Below are positions 47,206 through 55,736 of a DNA stretch of 64,000 nucleotides, piece after piece. Source of the stretch: Qipengyuania sp. HL-TH1 (GTDB lineage: Bacteria; Pseudomonadota; Alphaproteobacteria; Sphingomonadales; Sphingomonadaceae). The stretch is from assembly GCF_036365825.1 (NCBI RefSeq), contig NZ_CP142675.1:1798001-1862000 (forward strand). The letters are read 5' to 3'. Numbering within the stretch: the first letter of the stretch is position 1; every line of letters starts with the position of its first letter. The notes beneath the pieces are model-generated. The model saw only the letters and a program-made list of their open reading frames with translations, did no database searches and had not been told where the DNA came from. Position numbers and translations under genes: made by a program.

Positions 47206-47994
47206 ATGCACATGAGCGAGCACACCGATACCGGGGCCAATGGTATCCCCGCCGCAACCGTCGTCATCTTCCGCAATGCGCCGCAGGGTGGCCCTCCGGA
47301 GATCCTGATGACCATCCGTTCGCGCGAGATGGTCTTTGCCGGCGGCATGGCGGTGTTCCCGGGCGGCCGGGTCGACCCGGCCGATTTCGATCTCGGCGCC
47401 AGCATGGGCGGCCCGCTCGACCCCGACGAGGCCGCGCACCAGGTCGCGGTGGTACGCGAAACGCTCGAGGAAACCGGGCTGGTGATCGGCCTGACCGGCG
47501 AAATCGATGCGGCAAAAGCGCGTGCGGCCCGCAACTTCTTGCAGGAAACCGGCGAGCTTGCGCCGGTCCTCGATCATTTCGGCTGGGCGCTCGATCTCGA
47601 CCAGCTGGTCCCCTTCGCGCGGTGGTTCCCCAAGAACGAACGCATCCCGCGCGTATTCGACACCCGTTTCTACCTTGCCGACCTCGGTACCGGCGCGGTC
47701 GAGATCGAGGCCGATCTGTCGGAAAACACGCATCTGTTCTGGACCAGTGCGCAGGGCGCGCTCGATGCCGCCGAGCGCGGTGAAATCAAGGTGATCTTCC
47801 CCACCCGCCGCAATCTCGAACGGCTCGCACTGTTCGGCAGCTTCGCCGAAGCCTCGGCGCAGGCCCAGGCTATCCCGGTGCGCACGATCACCCCGTTCAT
47901 CGGCGAAAAGGACGGCACGTCCTGGCTGAACATCGGCGAGGAATTCGGCTATCCCGTCACCGCCGAACCGATGGACAAGGTTGCGCGGGGATAG
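47206..47994 (+). CDS. NUDIX hydrolase
   Basis: A 262-aa protein with N-terminal NUDIX fold (TVVIFRNAPQGGPPEILMTIRSREMVFAGGMAVFPGGRVDPADFD) and a Nudix-box core VRETLEETGLVIG with an insertion between the glycine and REXXEE parts. It resembles the coenzyme-A/NUDT19-like alphaproteobacterial group; substrate not determinable. ATG at 47212 (MSEHTD) is an alternative start. Confidence 0.85.
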   Translation: MHMSEHTDTGANGIPAATVVIFRNAPQGGPPEILMTIRSREMVFAGGMAVFPGGRVDPADFDLGASMGGPLDPDEAAHQVAVVRETLEETGLVIGLTGEIDAAKARAARNFLQETGELAPVLDHFGWALDLDQLVPFARWFPKNERIPRVFDTRFYLADLGTGAVEIEADLSENTHLFWTSAQGALDAAERGEIKVIFPTRRNLERLALFGSFAEASAQAQAIPVRTITPFIGEKDGTSWLNIGEEFGYPVTAEPMDKVARG

Positions 47995-48400
47995 CGTCAG
48001 CGGCTGACGCGCGATCCTTCCGCTCTTTCTGTCTTGGTCACTCGAGGCAGGGATAGGGTGTGGCCCGGGGACAGGATGTCAGTCTCGCCTCCGGCTGCAT
48101 TTCCCCCGCGGAACACGGTAATACCAGATCGCCAGCACCGGACCGTCCGCGCCAGACCCGTTCCCCGGCAACAATCCGGCGCACGCGAACCGTTTTATTC
48201 CGTTTAGGCATGACGGCGCCGTAATTATAATCCAGCCGGCACCGATTTTCGGATCATTACTTGTTACCCAGCAGAAAATGCTGCGATCCGGCAACATTTC
48301 ACGCAAATCCAACGCCGCGCGCGAAAATTATATTTCCCTTAAGAAGCATCAACCTATCCGCGGCTTGTCTAACGACTGGGTTGTAAGGAAAAACCATCAC
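47995..48400. other. 406-bp intergenic region upstream of the OM protein gene
   Basis: No convincing gene. A 17-nt inverted repeat GCGTCAGC-G-GCTGACGC (47994-48010) sits at the NUDIX stop and may act in termination, though no T run follows. The last 150 bases are notably AT-rich (for example GAAAATTATATTTCCCTTAAG near 48323) and probably hold the promoter of the beta-barrel gene. A 77-codon minus-strand frame at 48079-48312 has no protein-like character. Confidence 0.5.
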
Positions 48401-49090
48401 ATGAAGAAAATCACCACACTTCTTGTTTCGGCAACTGCGCTCATTGCCTCGCCTGCTGTCGCACAAGACGGGCCGAGCGGCTTCGAAGGATTCCATGTCG
48501 AAGCACTGGCGGGCTATGACGTAGTCCAGATCACGATCGATGAAGACGTCTACGGCGAAGAACTCAGCGACGATCTGGGCGGCTTCGCGTACGGCGTAGC
48601 GGCCGGTTACGATTTCTCGTTCGGAGGCACGCTGCTGGGTGTCGAAGTCGAATATGCCGATTCTACGGCCGGAGAAAGCGAGAGCTTTGTCGGCACTGTG
48701 GACGGTAGCAGCGTGGATATTACGGCCAGCTTCGATACCGGGCGCGACCTGTATGCCGGCGTTCGTCTTGGCGGTCAGCTCAGCGAACGGTCGCTCGTCT
48801 ATGTCAAAGCCGGTTACACCAATGCCCGCACCAAGCTGTCGCTCGGCGGCACTGTCGATACCGAGAGCTTCTTGGTGAGCCAGAACGCTACCTTCGATGG
48901 CCTGCGTCTGGGCTTGGGCTCGGAGTACGCTTTCTCGGATAAGGCATTCGCGAAAATCGAATACCGCCTTTCGATGTACGGTGACGGCGAAGTCGAGATT
49001 GACGGCGAAACCGCCGACATCGGGGAAATCTTCGAATATGGCGACATCAATCGCCACCAGATCGTTGTCGGTCTGGGCATGCGCTTCTGA
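48401..49090 (+). CDS. Outer-membrane beta-barrel protein (OmpA/opacity-like porin fold)
   Basis: A 229-aa secreted protein: signal peptide MKKITTLLVSATALIASPAVAQ, then alternating strands (FHVEALAGYDVVQI, FAYGVAAGYDFSF, GTLLGVEVEYADS, DLYAGVRLGGQL, LVYVKAGYTNARTKL, LRLGLGSEYAF, FAKIEYRLSMYGD) ending in GLGMRF with a terminal Phe for BAM recognition. That fits an eight-stranded barrel. GTAAGG lies upstream of ATG 48401. Base composition is less GC-rich than that of its neighbours. Confidence 0.88.
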   Translation: MKKITTLLVSATALIASPAVAQDGPSGFEGFHVEALAGYDVVQITIDEDVYGEELSDDLGGFAYGVAAGYDFSFGGTLLGVEVEYADSTAGESESFVGTVDGSSVDITASFDTGRDLYAGVRLGGQLSERSLVYVKAGYTNARTKLSLGGTVDTESFLVSQNATFDGLRLGLGSEYAFSDKAFAKIEYRLSMYGDGEVEIDGETADIGEIFEYGDINRHQIVVGLGMRF

Positions 49091-49094
49091 TTGC

Positions 49095-49125
49095 GGGAGG
49101 GGGGGCTCGCCCCTCCCTCTTCGTT
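49095..49125 (+). terminator. Terminator after the OM beta-barrel gene
   Basis: GGGAGGGG (49095-49102) pairs with CCCCTCCC (49110-49117), followed by TCTTCGTTT, directly after the stop codon. Confidence 0.75.
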
Positions 49126-49346
49126 TGCAGGGGGTTCGTAATCGAGGATTCGAGCGAACGAACCCTCCGGCGGTGAAATGGCGCATTGCACAGGGCAATG
49201 ACCGCTCCTGAATTCGCCATTCCGGTTCGGGTAATCCCCTGGGTCCCGCGTGAATGGCATCGATGTCCGGGCAAGGCGATCATGTGCGGCATCTCAATTA
49301 TCGGAACCGGGGCGCAGTGGTACCAGAAGTCCCATTCGTGCGTTGA

Positions 49347-49625
49347 ATGGCAATGACCAAGACCATCGAGGACCTTCAACGCGATATGGAAGCGGCGGCG
49401 CACGCTCTCGATTTCGAGGAGGCGCGGCGAATTCGTGACCGCATCAATCTTATACGCGGCGGATCAGATGCTGCAGAGGCCGCCGAAGCCGACACGTCGG
49501 GACTGGTCCGCCAGAAGCCTGGCGCCATGGGGCTCGGATCAAGCCGGCAGCGGCCGATTCCTCCGCCAGACTGGAAGCCGCCGCCGAAGCCCGATCTCAT
49601 GACCTCCGGCCGGAAGCGCAAGTGA
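49347..49625 (+). CDS. UvrB/UvrC (UVR) motif protein
   Basis: A 92-aa protein whose N-terminal half is a UVR motif (IEDLQRDMEAAAHALDFEEARRIRDRINLIRGG), a helical hairpin used by UvrB/UvrC and other proteins for protein contacts. The rest is polar and Pro-rich (RPIPPPDWKPPPKPDL). Function unknown. It overlaps the following gene by 4 nt (GTGA). Confidence 0.8.
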   Translation: MAMTKTIEDLQRDMEAAAHALDFEEARRIRDRINLIRGGSDAAEAAEADTSGLVRQKPGAMGLGSSRQRPIPPPDWKPPPKPDLMTSGRKRK

Positions 49626-49879
49626 CGGTCGGCGTCGCCAACGCTGCAGTACTGACCCTGCTTGCCGAACGCGCGCCGGAAACAACGATATGTCCTAGCG
49701 AAGTGGCGCGTAAGATCGCTTGCGACGATGCGGCAGACTGGCATTTGGCCATGCCGCTTGTCCATGAAGCGGTCGATCAATTGTTCGACCAGAAAATCAT
49801 CAGACTGAGCTGGAAGGGTAACCTGCTCCCGGCGCGATCCGGACCCTATCGGATCGGCCGCGCGAACGACAGCCAATAG
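49622..49879 (+). CDS. DUF3253 domain protein
   Basis: An 85-aa protein with a winged-helix-like DUF3253 pattern: LLAERAPETTICPSEVARKIACDDAADWHLAMPLVHEAVDQLFDQKIIRLSWKGNLL, ending GPYRIGRAND. The GTG start overlaps the UVR gene, so the two are coupled. Function unknown. Confidence 0.8.
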   Translation: MTVGVANAAVLTLLAERAPETTICPSEVARKIACDDAADWHLAMPLVHEAVDQLFDQKIIRLSWKGNLLPARSGPYRIGRANDSQ

Positions 49880-49933
49880 GATAGCCGAAGGTGACCCTGA
49901 GCGACCGGGATTAGGGCGCATCGCTGTCGCAAG

Positions 49934-49957
49934 GGTAAACTGGCGCGCCCGGCAGGA
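49934..49957 (+). repeat. Distal att-like direct repeat (copy of tRNA-Arg 3' end)
   Basis: These 24 bases are identical to 50640-50663. There the repeat covers the last 17 nt of tRNA-Arg (including the CCA complement) plus 7 nt beyond. This copy is not part of a tRNA. The arrangement is that of attL/attR flanking an element integrated at a tRNA 3' end. Confidence 0.85.
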
Positions 49958-50639
49958 TAAAGATAGGCACTCAGAGCATTGGGAAAATTCCATCGCCGTC
50001 CCATTCTGACCTTCAATCAGAGGACGGACGACTTAGAGTTACAATATTCTTCGTATGCCCTTGCCGACGATATCAGCAGGCCTTCATAATGAGAGGACCA
50101 AGGCTCGAGACCAAATTTCGCAGCCAAAGCCTGCTCGAATCGAATGGGTGCGACTGTCGTCTTTCGTGGGAGCTTAAAGGAATCCTCACGCGTAGCGCGA
50201 CGGAGGTCCGCACCCTCAAAAGATGTGACCATTTCAACGCCATCTCGCGGTATTATGTAACATGGCTTCGGAATTTCACTCGTAATGTCTTTGCTACCTC
50301 GTAACTTCCACATCCCGTGGTGTATTCGACCATCCAAGGTCCAGCCACACAACAGCGGCCCCACCCCCGAAAGACCTTCAATAGACGCAATAGGGACTTG
50401 AAATATTTCATCGAATACAGCGATGTAAAATACAGTTCCGGGAAATATCACTTGGCAATAGCCAAAATAACCATTTGCCAGTTGGAATTCATAGATGTCG
50501 CTACGCTTAGGGCTCATCAAGCAACCTTTCCAACCCTCGTTCAACAGAAAGAGCAGGTAACTGTCCGCGGACCCGTCGCAAGCCTGGTGCGGGCAGTAAG
50601 CACGCCCGGCCCCGGTAGGCCACCGGTTCGCACGTACAT
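49958..50639. mobile_element. Mini-island (about 0.7 kb) integrated at tRNA-Arg
   Basis: The DNA between the two 24-nt repeats is visibly richer in A and T than its surroundings. It carries one gene, an Imm26-like ORF on the minus strand, and no integrase or other mobility gene. It is best read as a remnant of a larger tRNA-integrated island, or as a very small element mobilised in trans. Confidence 0.7.
50017..50517 (-). CDS. Imm26-like immunity-type protein
   Basis: A 166-aa soluble protein. The N-terminal part (KRSDIYEFQLANGYFGYCQVI, then FYIAVFDEIFQ) resembles the Imm26 family of polymorphic-toxin immunity proteins, which open with a GDxFxIPLxxGxYxxGRV strand pair. GGAAAGG precedes ATG 50517; the longer frame to 50682 runs through tRNA-Arg and is rejected. 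Codon use and base composition differ from neighbours. No toxin gene is adjacent. The family assignment is by eye and tentative. Confidence 0.55.
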   Translation of the reverse strand: MSPKRSDIYEFQLANGYFGYCQVIFPGTVFYIAVFDEIFQVPIASIEGLSGVGPLLCGWTLDGRIHHGMWKLRGSKDITSEIPKPCYIIPRDGVEMVTSFEGADLRRATREDSFKLPRKTTVAPIRFEQALAAKFGLEPWSSHYEGLLISSARAYEEYCNSKSSVL

Positions 50640-50663
50640 GGTAAACTGGCGCGCCCGGCAGGA
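50640..50663 (+). repeat. Proximal att-like direct repeat within tRNA-Arg
   Basis: The copy that restores the 3' end of the tRNA-Arg gene (50647-50663 inside the tRNA, 50640-50646 just outside). Identical over 24 nt to 49934-49957. Confidence 0.85.
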
Positions 50664-50723
50664 CTCGAACCTGCAACTCCAAGCTTAGAAGGCTCGTGCT
50701 CTATCCAGTTGAACTACGGGCGC
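50647..50723 (-). tRNA. tRNA-Arg (anticodon TCT)
   Basis: On the minus strand: acceptor GCGCCCG / CGGGCGC, D-arm GTTC/GAGC, anticodon arm CGAGC-CTTCTAA-GCTTG (anticodon TCT), T-arm GCAGG-TTCGAGT-CCTGC, discriminator G, encoded CCA. The gene is intact and is the insertion point of the mini-island. Confidence 0.95.
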
Positions 50724-50784
50724 GCTCGGGGGGTGCCATAACGCGCCTTTCGCGGCTGGCCAATCGGCACTATCCGTGTTTGTG

Positions 50785-51510
50785 ATGGAAAACGCCCCGC
50801 CGAGCCCGCCCGCACCGCAGTTCCGCTATTACGATTTGGTGATGGCGGCCTTCGTCACCATCCTGCTGCTGTCGAACCTGATCGGCGCGTCCAAGCCGAG
50901 CTATGTCACGCTGCCGCTGATCGGCGAATGGTCGTTTGGCGCGGGCGTCCTGTTCTTCCCCGTCAGCTACATCATCGGCGACATCCTGACCGAGGTCTAT
51001 GGCTACGCCCGCGCGCGGCGGGTGATCTGGACCGGCTTTGCCGCGCTGTTGTTCATGGCCTTCATGGCCTGGGTGGTGGTGCAATTGCCGCCCGCGGCGG
51101 GCTGGCCCGGACAGGAAGCCTATGAGTTCGTATTCGGCAATTCGTGGCGCATCGTGCTGGCGTCGATGGTCGCCTTCTGGGTGGGCGAATTCGCCAACAG
51201 CTATGTCCTCGCCAAGATGAAGGTGTGGAGCCAGGGGCGGCATCTGTGGATGCGCACGATCGGGTCGACCGTGGTCGGCCAGGGGCTCGACAGCCTGATC
51301 TTCTACCCGCTGGCCTTCTGGGGCCTGGCCGGGTGGCCGGTCGAGCTCTTGTGGCAGGTCGTGTTGTCGCAGTGGGCGATCAAGACGCTGTGGGAGGCGC
51401 TGCTGACGCCGGTGACCTATGCCGCGGTCGGGGCGCTCAAGCGTGCCGAGCAGGTCGAGGTGTTCGATACCGAGACCGATTTCTCGCCCTTCGCCTCTGC
51501 CGGGCGCTGA
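50785..51510 (+). CDS. Queuosine precursor transporter (YhhQ/QPTR family)
   Basis: A 241-aa inner-membrane protein with about six helices (YYDLVMAAFVTILLLSNLIGASKPSYV, FFPVSYIIGDILTEVYGYARARRVIW, ASMVAFWVGEFANSYVLAKMKVW, TIGSTVVGQGLDSLIFYPLAFWG). The GDILTEVYGYxRAR and VGQGxDSxxF motifs define the family, which imports preQ0/preQ1. The GTG at 50776 is an alternative start. Together with queF at 17188 it implies queuosine modification with salvage. Confidence 0.93.
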   Translation: MENAPPSPPAPQFRYYDLVMAAFVTILLLSNLIGASKPSYVTLPLIGEWSFGAGVLFFPVSYIIGDILTEVYGYARARRVIWTGFAALLFMAFMAWVVVQLPPAAGWPGQEAYEFVFGNSWRIVLASMVAFWVGEFANSYVLAKMKVWSQGRHLWMRTIGSTVVGQGLDSLIFYPLAFWGLAGWPVELLWQVVLSQWAIKTLWEALLTPVTYAAVGALKRAEQVEVFDTETDFSPFASAGR

Positions 51511-51519
51511 GCCATGTGA

Positions 51520-51546
51520 AAAGGGGCGACCCGCAGGCCGCCCCTC
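51520..51546. terminator. Terminator between the transporter and TonB-receptor genes
   Basis: AGGGGCGACC-CGCAG-GCCGCCCCT forms a strong hairpin (one mismatch) between two convergent genes, 10 nt after the transporter stop. T/A runs on each side are short. Confidence 0.65.
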
Positions 51547-51570
51547 CCTCCCCCATGGAGCTTGTCGGTG

Positions 51571-54495
51571 CTAGAACTTCGCGCCCACCGCGATGCCGTA
51601 GCGGCGCGGGTCGAGAGTGAAGATATTGGTGAAGTTGCCCGAGCTGGCATCGGTCACGTAAAGGCCCGTCACCGAATTGCTGTCGAAGATATTCTGGACA
51701 AAGCCGCGGACGAACCACCGGTTATCGGCGCCGTTGAGCTGGATCGAGGCGTTCGCCTGGACGAAGGGTTCGATCCGGTTGACATTGCCGTTGAACACAT
51801 TGCCGAACTGCTCCCCCGTATAGGCGAGGTCGAACCGCGGCACGAGCGACATGTCATTGTCGAAATCGGCGGTGTACTGGACGCCGATCGATGCCTTGTA
51901 CTCGGGCGCTTGCGGCAAACGGTTGCCCCGCAAATTGACCTCCACCCCGGGACTGAGCACGCTGATCGGGCCGAGCGGTGCAAACGCCGGATTGGCGGTC
52001 TGGGCGTCGAGCACACTGCAAATGCTGAAGGCACCGGTCGAGGCAATTCCCCCGTCGGCCGGGAAGGCGGTAGGAGCCTGCAGGCCCAGACCCGCATTGA
52101 CCGCACCGACGAAGGCATTGGCACCCGCTCCCGTCACCGCGCAAAGCGAGCCGTTTGACAGGTCCTTGATGATCACCGCATCGGGATCGCCGCCGCCCGG
52201 ATCGCGCGGATTGCTGAAGAATTGGTCGCCTGCCACCTTCGCGTTGAGGTAGCTGACGTTCATGTTGATCAGCCAGTTGTAACTCGGTCGCAGGATCGTC
52301 TCGAGCTCGAGACCCCAGATATTGGCATCGATCGTGTCGTTAACCGAGGTTCGCGCGACGATGCGGCTGAGCTGCAGGTCCTTGTACTTGTAGTAGAAGC
52401 CCGTGAGATTAACCTGTGCCGAGCCATTCAGGAATGTGTTCTTCGAGCCGATTTCGAAGGCATCGATCTGTTCCGAATCGAAGCTGTCAGAAACCGCGAA
52501 GATCGGCGACAGTGGCGGATTGATGCCACCCGACTTGTAGCCGCGCGAATAGGAGAAGTAGACTTTGTTGTCGGGTGAAATCTCGTAGTCGAGGACGGCG
52601 CGACCGGTGATCGCATCGAAGCTGACATCGCGTTCCTGCAGCAGTTGATTGCCCGCTATCCCAGCATCGGCATCAAAGCTACCGACAAAGGGCGATGTAA
52701 ACGGATCGCCATTCCCGAAAGGGTTGAGGAAGTCCGCCAGAGTGGTGCGCGCGGACACCGTCTTGCTGTCGTCGTTATAGCGTATGCCACCGGTGAACCG
52801 CAGACGGTCACTGATGTCGACATAGACTTCACCGAAGATGCCGAAGCTCTCCAATTTAAAGTCGGTCGTGTTATTCCGATACATCGACGTGGCGAGATAG
52901 GACGGCGGTGCCCCTGCCCCGAAGGCCGAGAACGTGCCGAGGATTGCGGTTGCATAGTCGAGACCGAAACCGTTGACGTAGTAGCTGTTCTCGCTGACTT
53001 CGGTTTCGGCATAGATACCACCGACAAGGAAGTTGAACGGTCCGTCGAAATCGCTGCTCAAGATTGCCTCGCCTGACCATGCGGTCTGGTACTGGACCGA
53101 CCGGTCGAAGGCGAGGGGCACATCTGCGCATAGCGAGTTACCTTCGAACGCACCGAGATTGCCGTCGTCATTATCGGAGGTACACAATACGCCGGCGGGT
53201 CCATCAGGAATGAGTGCATCGGCGATCGGGGCGAAATAGGCATTCGACCCAGGGATGAAGGCTGGCGAGGCTACGCCCGTCGGCAGTCCGTTCGCCGCGA
53301 AGAAGGCCAGCGTATTGAGAGCGCCGGCATATCCGCTGCGGTCGAGGACGCCGAGGTTGTAGTCCTGCCGCGAATCCACTGTCGTTTCCTGATATATCCC
53401 GGTCAGCGACAGGTTCATCGCGCCAAATCCTTGGTCGAGATGGGCCTGCAACTGCAATTCGTCGGCAAAATATTCGGGCGTGAACGCCGTGTTCACCGTG
53501 CGAACATCGTTCGGCTCGTCGAAGTTCGCGTAGCCGTCCGGGCCGTAGACACTGCCGAGCGCCAGCACATCGGGGATTCCCTGGATACGAAACAGCTCCT
53601 GCGATGTAAGGACACTCGCAAGCGTCGAGTTCGCGTTGGTACTGTCGAAATCTCGCCGGTTGTTGAGGCACCCCAGCACACCGGTGGGATCGCGCTGACA
53701 GGTCTGCTTCTGAATACGCAGCCGGTCGTCATTCTCCCGGAAATAGAACGCCATCAGATCGAGCGTGGTACTCGCGGTCGGCTCGAAGCGCAGCGAACCA
53801 CGCACCGCGTACATATCGCGCCCGTCGATATCGTTGCCGTCGTAGAGGTTGGTCGTATATCCGTCGCGATTGAGATAAAAGCCTGCCGCGCGAAAGGCTA
53901 GCGTATCGCCTAAGGGCACGTTGATCATGCCCTTCGTCTTGATGCTGTTGTAATTGCCGTATTCGAATTCGGCCGCCGCCGCGAAGGTCCCGAGTTCAGG
54001 CTTGGCAGTCACGACGTTGACCACACCAGACGTCGCGTTGCGCCCGAACAGCGTACCTTGTGGGCCGCGCAGCACCTCGACCCGTTCAAGATCGAAATAC
54101 TCGGTTTCGAACAGGCGCGTTCCGAACAGTGGCGAGCCATTGGTATGAATCGCGGTGGCGCTGTCGCAGGTCACGCCGACGCACAGATCGCCGATTCCGC
54201 GGATGGTAAAGCTGGAGCTGGTGAAATTGCTCTTGGTGAAGGAGACATTGGGCAGCGTCAGCTGGAGATCGCTGGCGTTCTCGATCTGCTGTGCCTCGAG
54301 CGCAGCAGCATCGAAGGCGCTGACCGCGATCGGCACTTCCTGCAGCGACTGGTTCTGGCGCTGCGCGGTAACGATGATGACATTGGTGCTGAACCGCGGA
54401 TCTTCGAGATCATCGCCGGTTGCATCCTGCGCGAACGCCGGAAACGAAATAGCGCTCGCGCAAATACCCGCGAGCAGGGAAGCCCGTACCCTCAT
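51571..54495 (-). CDS. TonB-dependent receptor
   Basis: A 974-aa outer-membrane receptor. Signal peptide MRVRASLLAGICASAISFPAFAQ, TonB-box-like region (STNVIIVTAQRQNQSLQEVPIAVSAF), plug domain (VEVLRGPQGTLFGRNATSGVVNVVTAKP) and a 22-strand barrel ending AVGAKF. The VTAQ...QEVPIAVSAF layout is that of the abundant sphingomonad/Caulobacter receptors for plant or aromatic nutrients; ligand unknown. ATG 54495 gives the signal peptide; the track upstream to 54615 is non-coding. Confidence 0.94.
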   Translation of the reverse strand: MRVRASLLAGICASAISFPAFAQDATGDDLEDPRFSTNVIIVTAQRQNQSLQEVPIAVSAFDAAALEAQQIENASDLQLTLPNVSFTKSNFTSSSFTIRGIGDLCVGVTCDSATAIHTNGSPLFGTRLFETEYFDLERVEVLRGPQGTLFGRNATSGVVNVVTAKPELGTFAAAAEFEYGNYNSIKTKGMINVPLGDTLAFRAAGFYLNRDGYTTNLYDGNDIDGRDMYAVRGSLRFEPTASTTLDLMAFYFRENDDRLRIQKQTCQRDPTGVLGCLNNRRDFDSTNANSTLASVLTSQELFRIQGIPDVLALGSVYGPDGYANFDEPNDVRTVNTAFTPEYFADELQLQAHLDQGFGAMNLSLTGIYQETTVDSRQDYNLGVLDRSGYAGALNTLAFFAANGLPTGVASPAFIPGSNAYFAPIADALIPDGPAGVLCTSDNDDGNLGAFEGNSLCADVPLAFDRSVQYQTAWSGEAILSSDFDGPFNFLVGGIYAETEVSENSYYVNGFGLDYATAILGTFSAFGAGAPPSYLATSMYRNNTTDFKLESFGIFGEVYVDISDRLRFTGGIRYNDDSKTVSARTTLADFLNPFGNGDPFTSPFVGSFDADAGIAGNQLLQERDVSFDAITGRAVLDYEISPDNKVYFSYSRGYKSGGINPPLSPIFAVSDSFDSEQIDAFEIGSKNTFLNGSAQVNLTGFYYKYKDLQLSRIVARTSVNDTIDANIWGLELETILRPSYNWLINMNVSYLNAKVAGDQFFSNPRDPGGGDPDAVIIKDLSNGSLCAVTGAGANAFVGAVNAGLGLQAPTAFPADGGIASTGAFSICSVLDAQTANPAFAPLGPISVLSPGVEVNLRGNRLPQAPEYKASIGVQYTADFDNDMSLVPRFDLAYTGEQFGNVFNGNVNRIEPFVQANASIQLNGADNRWFVRGFVQNIFDSNSVTGLYVTDASSGNFTNIFTLDPRRYGIAVGAKF

Positions 54496-54698
54496 TAACC
54501 CTCTCCTCTCGATGTGGCCGTCTTTGCGGCCTACGGGGCTATTGCTATCACACATTCGTATGCACGCAAGCGCCGGCGCATTATTATTGCGCAAAACAGG
54601 GGCGAATTTTGGCAAGTGTTATGCGGAAAGCGCATTCCGATGCGCAGCTGACGCTACGGCATGGTCACGTTTTTCCAGCGGGCGCGGATTTACCGCAC

Positions 54699-55724
54699 TC
54701 AGACCAGCGTGTGGCTTTCGGCGATCTGCACGATACCGCGCTTGCCCGATCCGTCGCGTCCAAGCTGGACGAGCACGTCGATCACGCTGGCGGCATAGGC
54801 GATGGTGTCGGTCCGGGTGAGACCGATTCCCGTCTGCATCACCATCAGCGAAAGCTGTTCGAGCGCCCCGCGCAGCGAATTGGCATGGATGGTCGAGAAA
54901 CTGCCCGGGTGACCGGTGTTGATCGCGCGCAGGAAGCTGACGCTTTCCGCACCGCGCAATTCGCCCAGCACGATCCGGTCGGGCCGCAGGCGCAGCGCGG
55001 CCTGCAGCAATTCGTTGGCGGTCACCTTGGCTTCGCCCAGTTCGCCCTTCACCGCGACCAGCCCGACCCCGTTTTCGCCGGGCAGCCTGAGCTCGGGCGT
55101 GTCCTCGACCAGCACGACGCGTTCATGACGCGGGATTTCGCCGAGCATGGCGTTGAGGAACGTGGTCTTGCCGGTGCTGGTGCCGCCCGACACGAGGATC
55201 GTGCGGCGCTGGCGGATTGCCTCGCGCAGGAAGGCGACCGGCTGAGCCTGCGCATCGGGCATGGCGCCCTGCTCCGCCGGGGCCAGCGGGCCGGTGTCAT
55301 AGGCGTCGAGCGGCAGGTCGAGACGGCGGTGGCGGCGGATTGCCATGGCCCAGTGCTTGCGCGCCGCCGGCGGGCCGCAGAACTGCACGCGCGCGCCGCC
55401 GGGCAGCGTCGCGCCAAGCAGCGGATGCTCGCGGTTGATCCCCTGGTGGCTGACCCGCGCGACCTGCTCGGCCAGCCGCTGGATCAGCCGGTCGTCGATG
55501 TCGGGGCGGATGATCTTCTGCATCCCGCCAGCCGCTGCATCCTCGACCCACACCTCGCCCGGCTGGTTGACGAGGATTTCGGTCACCGTGTCGCGCTCGA
55601 GCCATTCGCGGAACGGCGCGAGATAGGCGTCGAGATAGACGCTGCGTTCGCCATGCAGGTCCACGCCCGGCGTGTGGGCTTCCGGATTGTCGTCCGGGTT
55701 GAAGGGGTGGATATCGGCGCTCAC
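54699..55724 (-). CDS. virB11: Type IV secretion ATPase VirB11
   Basis: A 341-aa hexameric secretion ATPase. N-terminal domain (LAPFREWLERDTVTEILVNQPGEVWVE), Walker A SGGTSTGKTTFLNAML, Asp box VVLVEDTPELRLP, Walker B RPDRIVLGELRGAE and His box GHPGSFSTIHANS. It is the last gene of the locus, 12 nt after virB10. Confidence 0.94.
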   Translation of the reverse strand: MSADIHPFNPDDNPEAHTPGVDLHGERSVYLDAYLAPFREWLERDTVTEILVNQPGEVWVEDAAAGGMQKIIRPDIDDRLIQRLAEQVARVSHQGINREHPLLGATLPGGARVQFCGPPAARKHWAMAIRRHRRLDLPLDAYDTGPLAPAEQGAMPDAQAQPVAFLREAIRQRRTILVSGGTSTGKTTFLNAMLGEIPRHERVVLVEDTPELRLPGENGVGLVAVKGELGEAKVTANELLQAALRLRPDRIVLGELRGAESVSFLRAINTGHPGSFSTIHANSLRGALEQLSLMVMQTGIGLTRTDTIAYAASVIDVLVQLGRDGSGKRGIVQIAESHTLV

Positions 55725-55736
55725 GACAGGATGGGC

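Noticed and set aside
48079..48312. 77-codon minus-strand frame in the intergenic region
   Set aside because: No ribosome-binding site, no conserved pattern, mixed composition; probably chance.
50518..50682. Longer start for the Imm26-like gene
   Set aside because: It would translate through the 3' part of tRNA-Arg; GGAAAGG supports the start at 50517.
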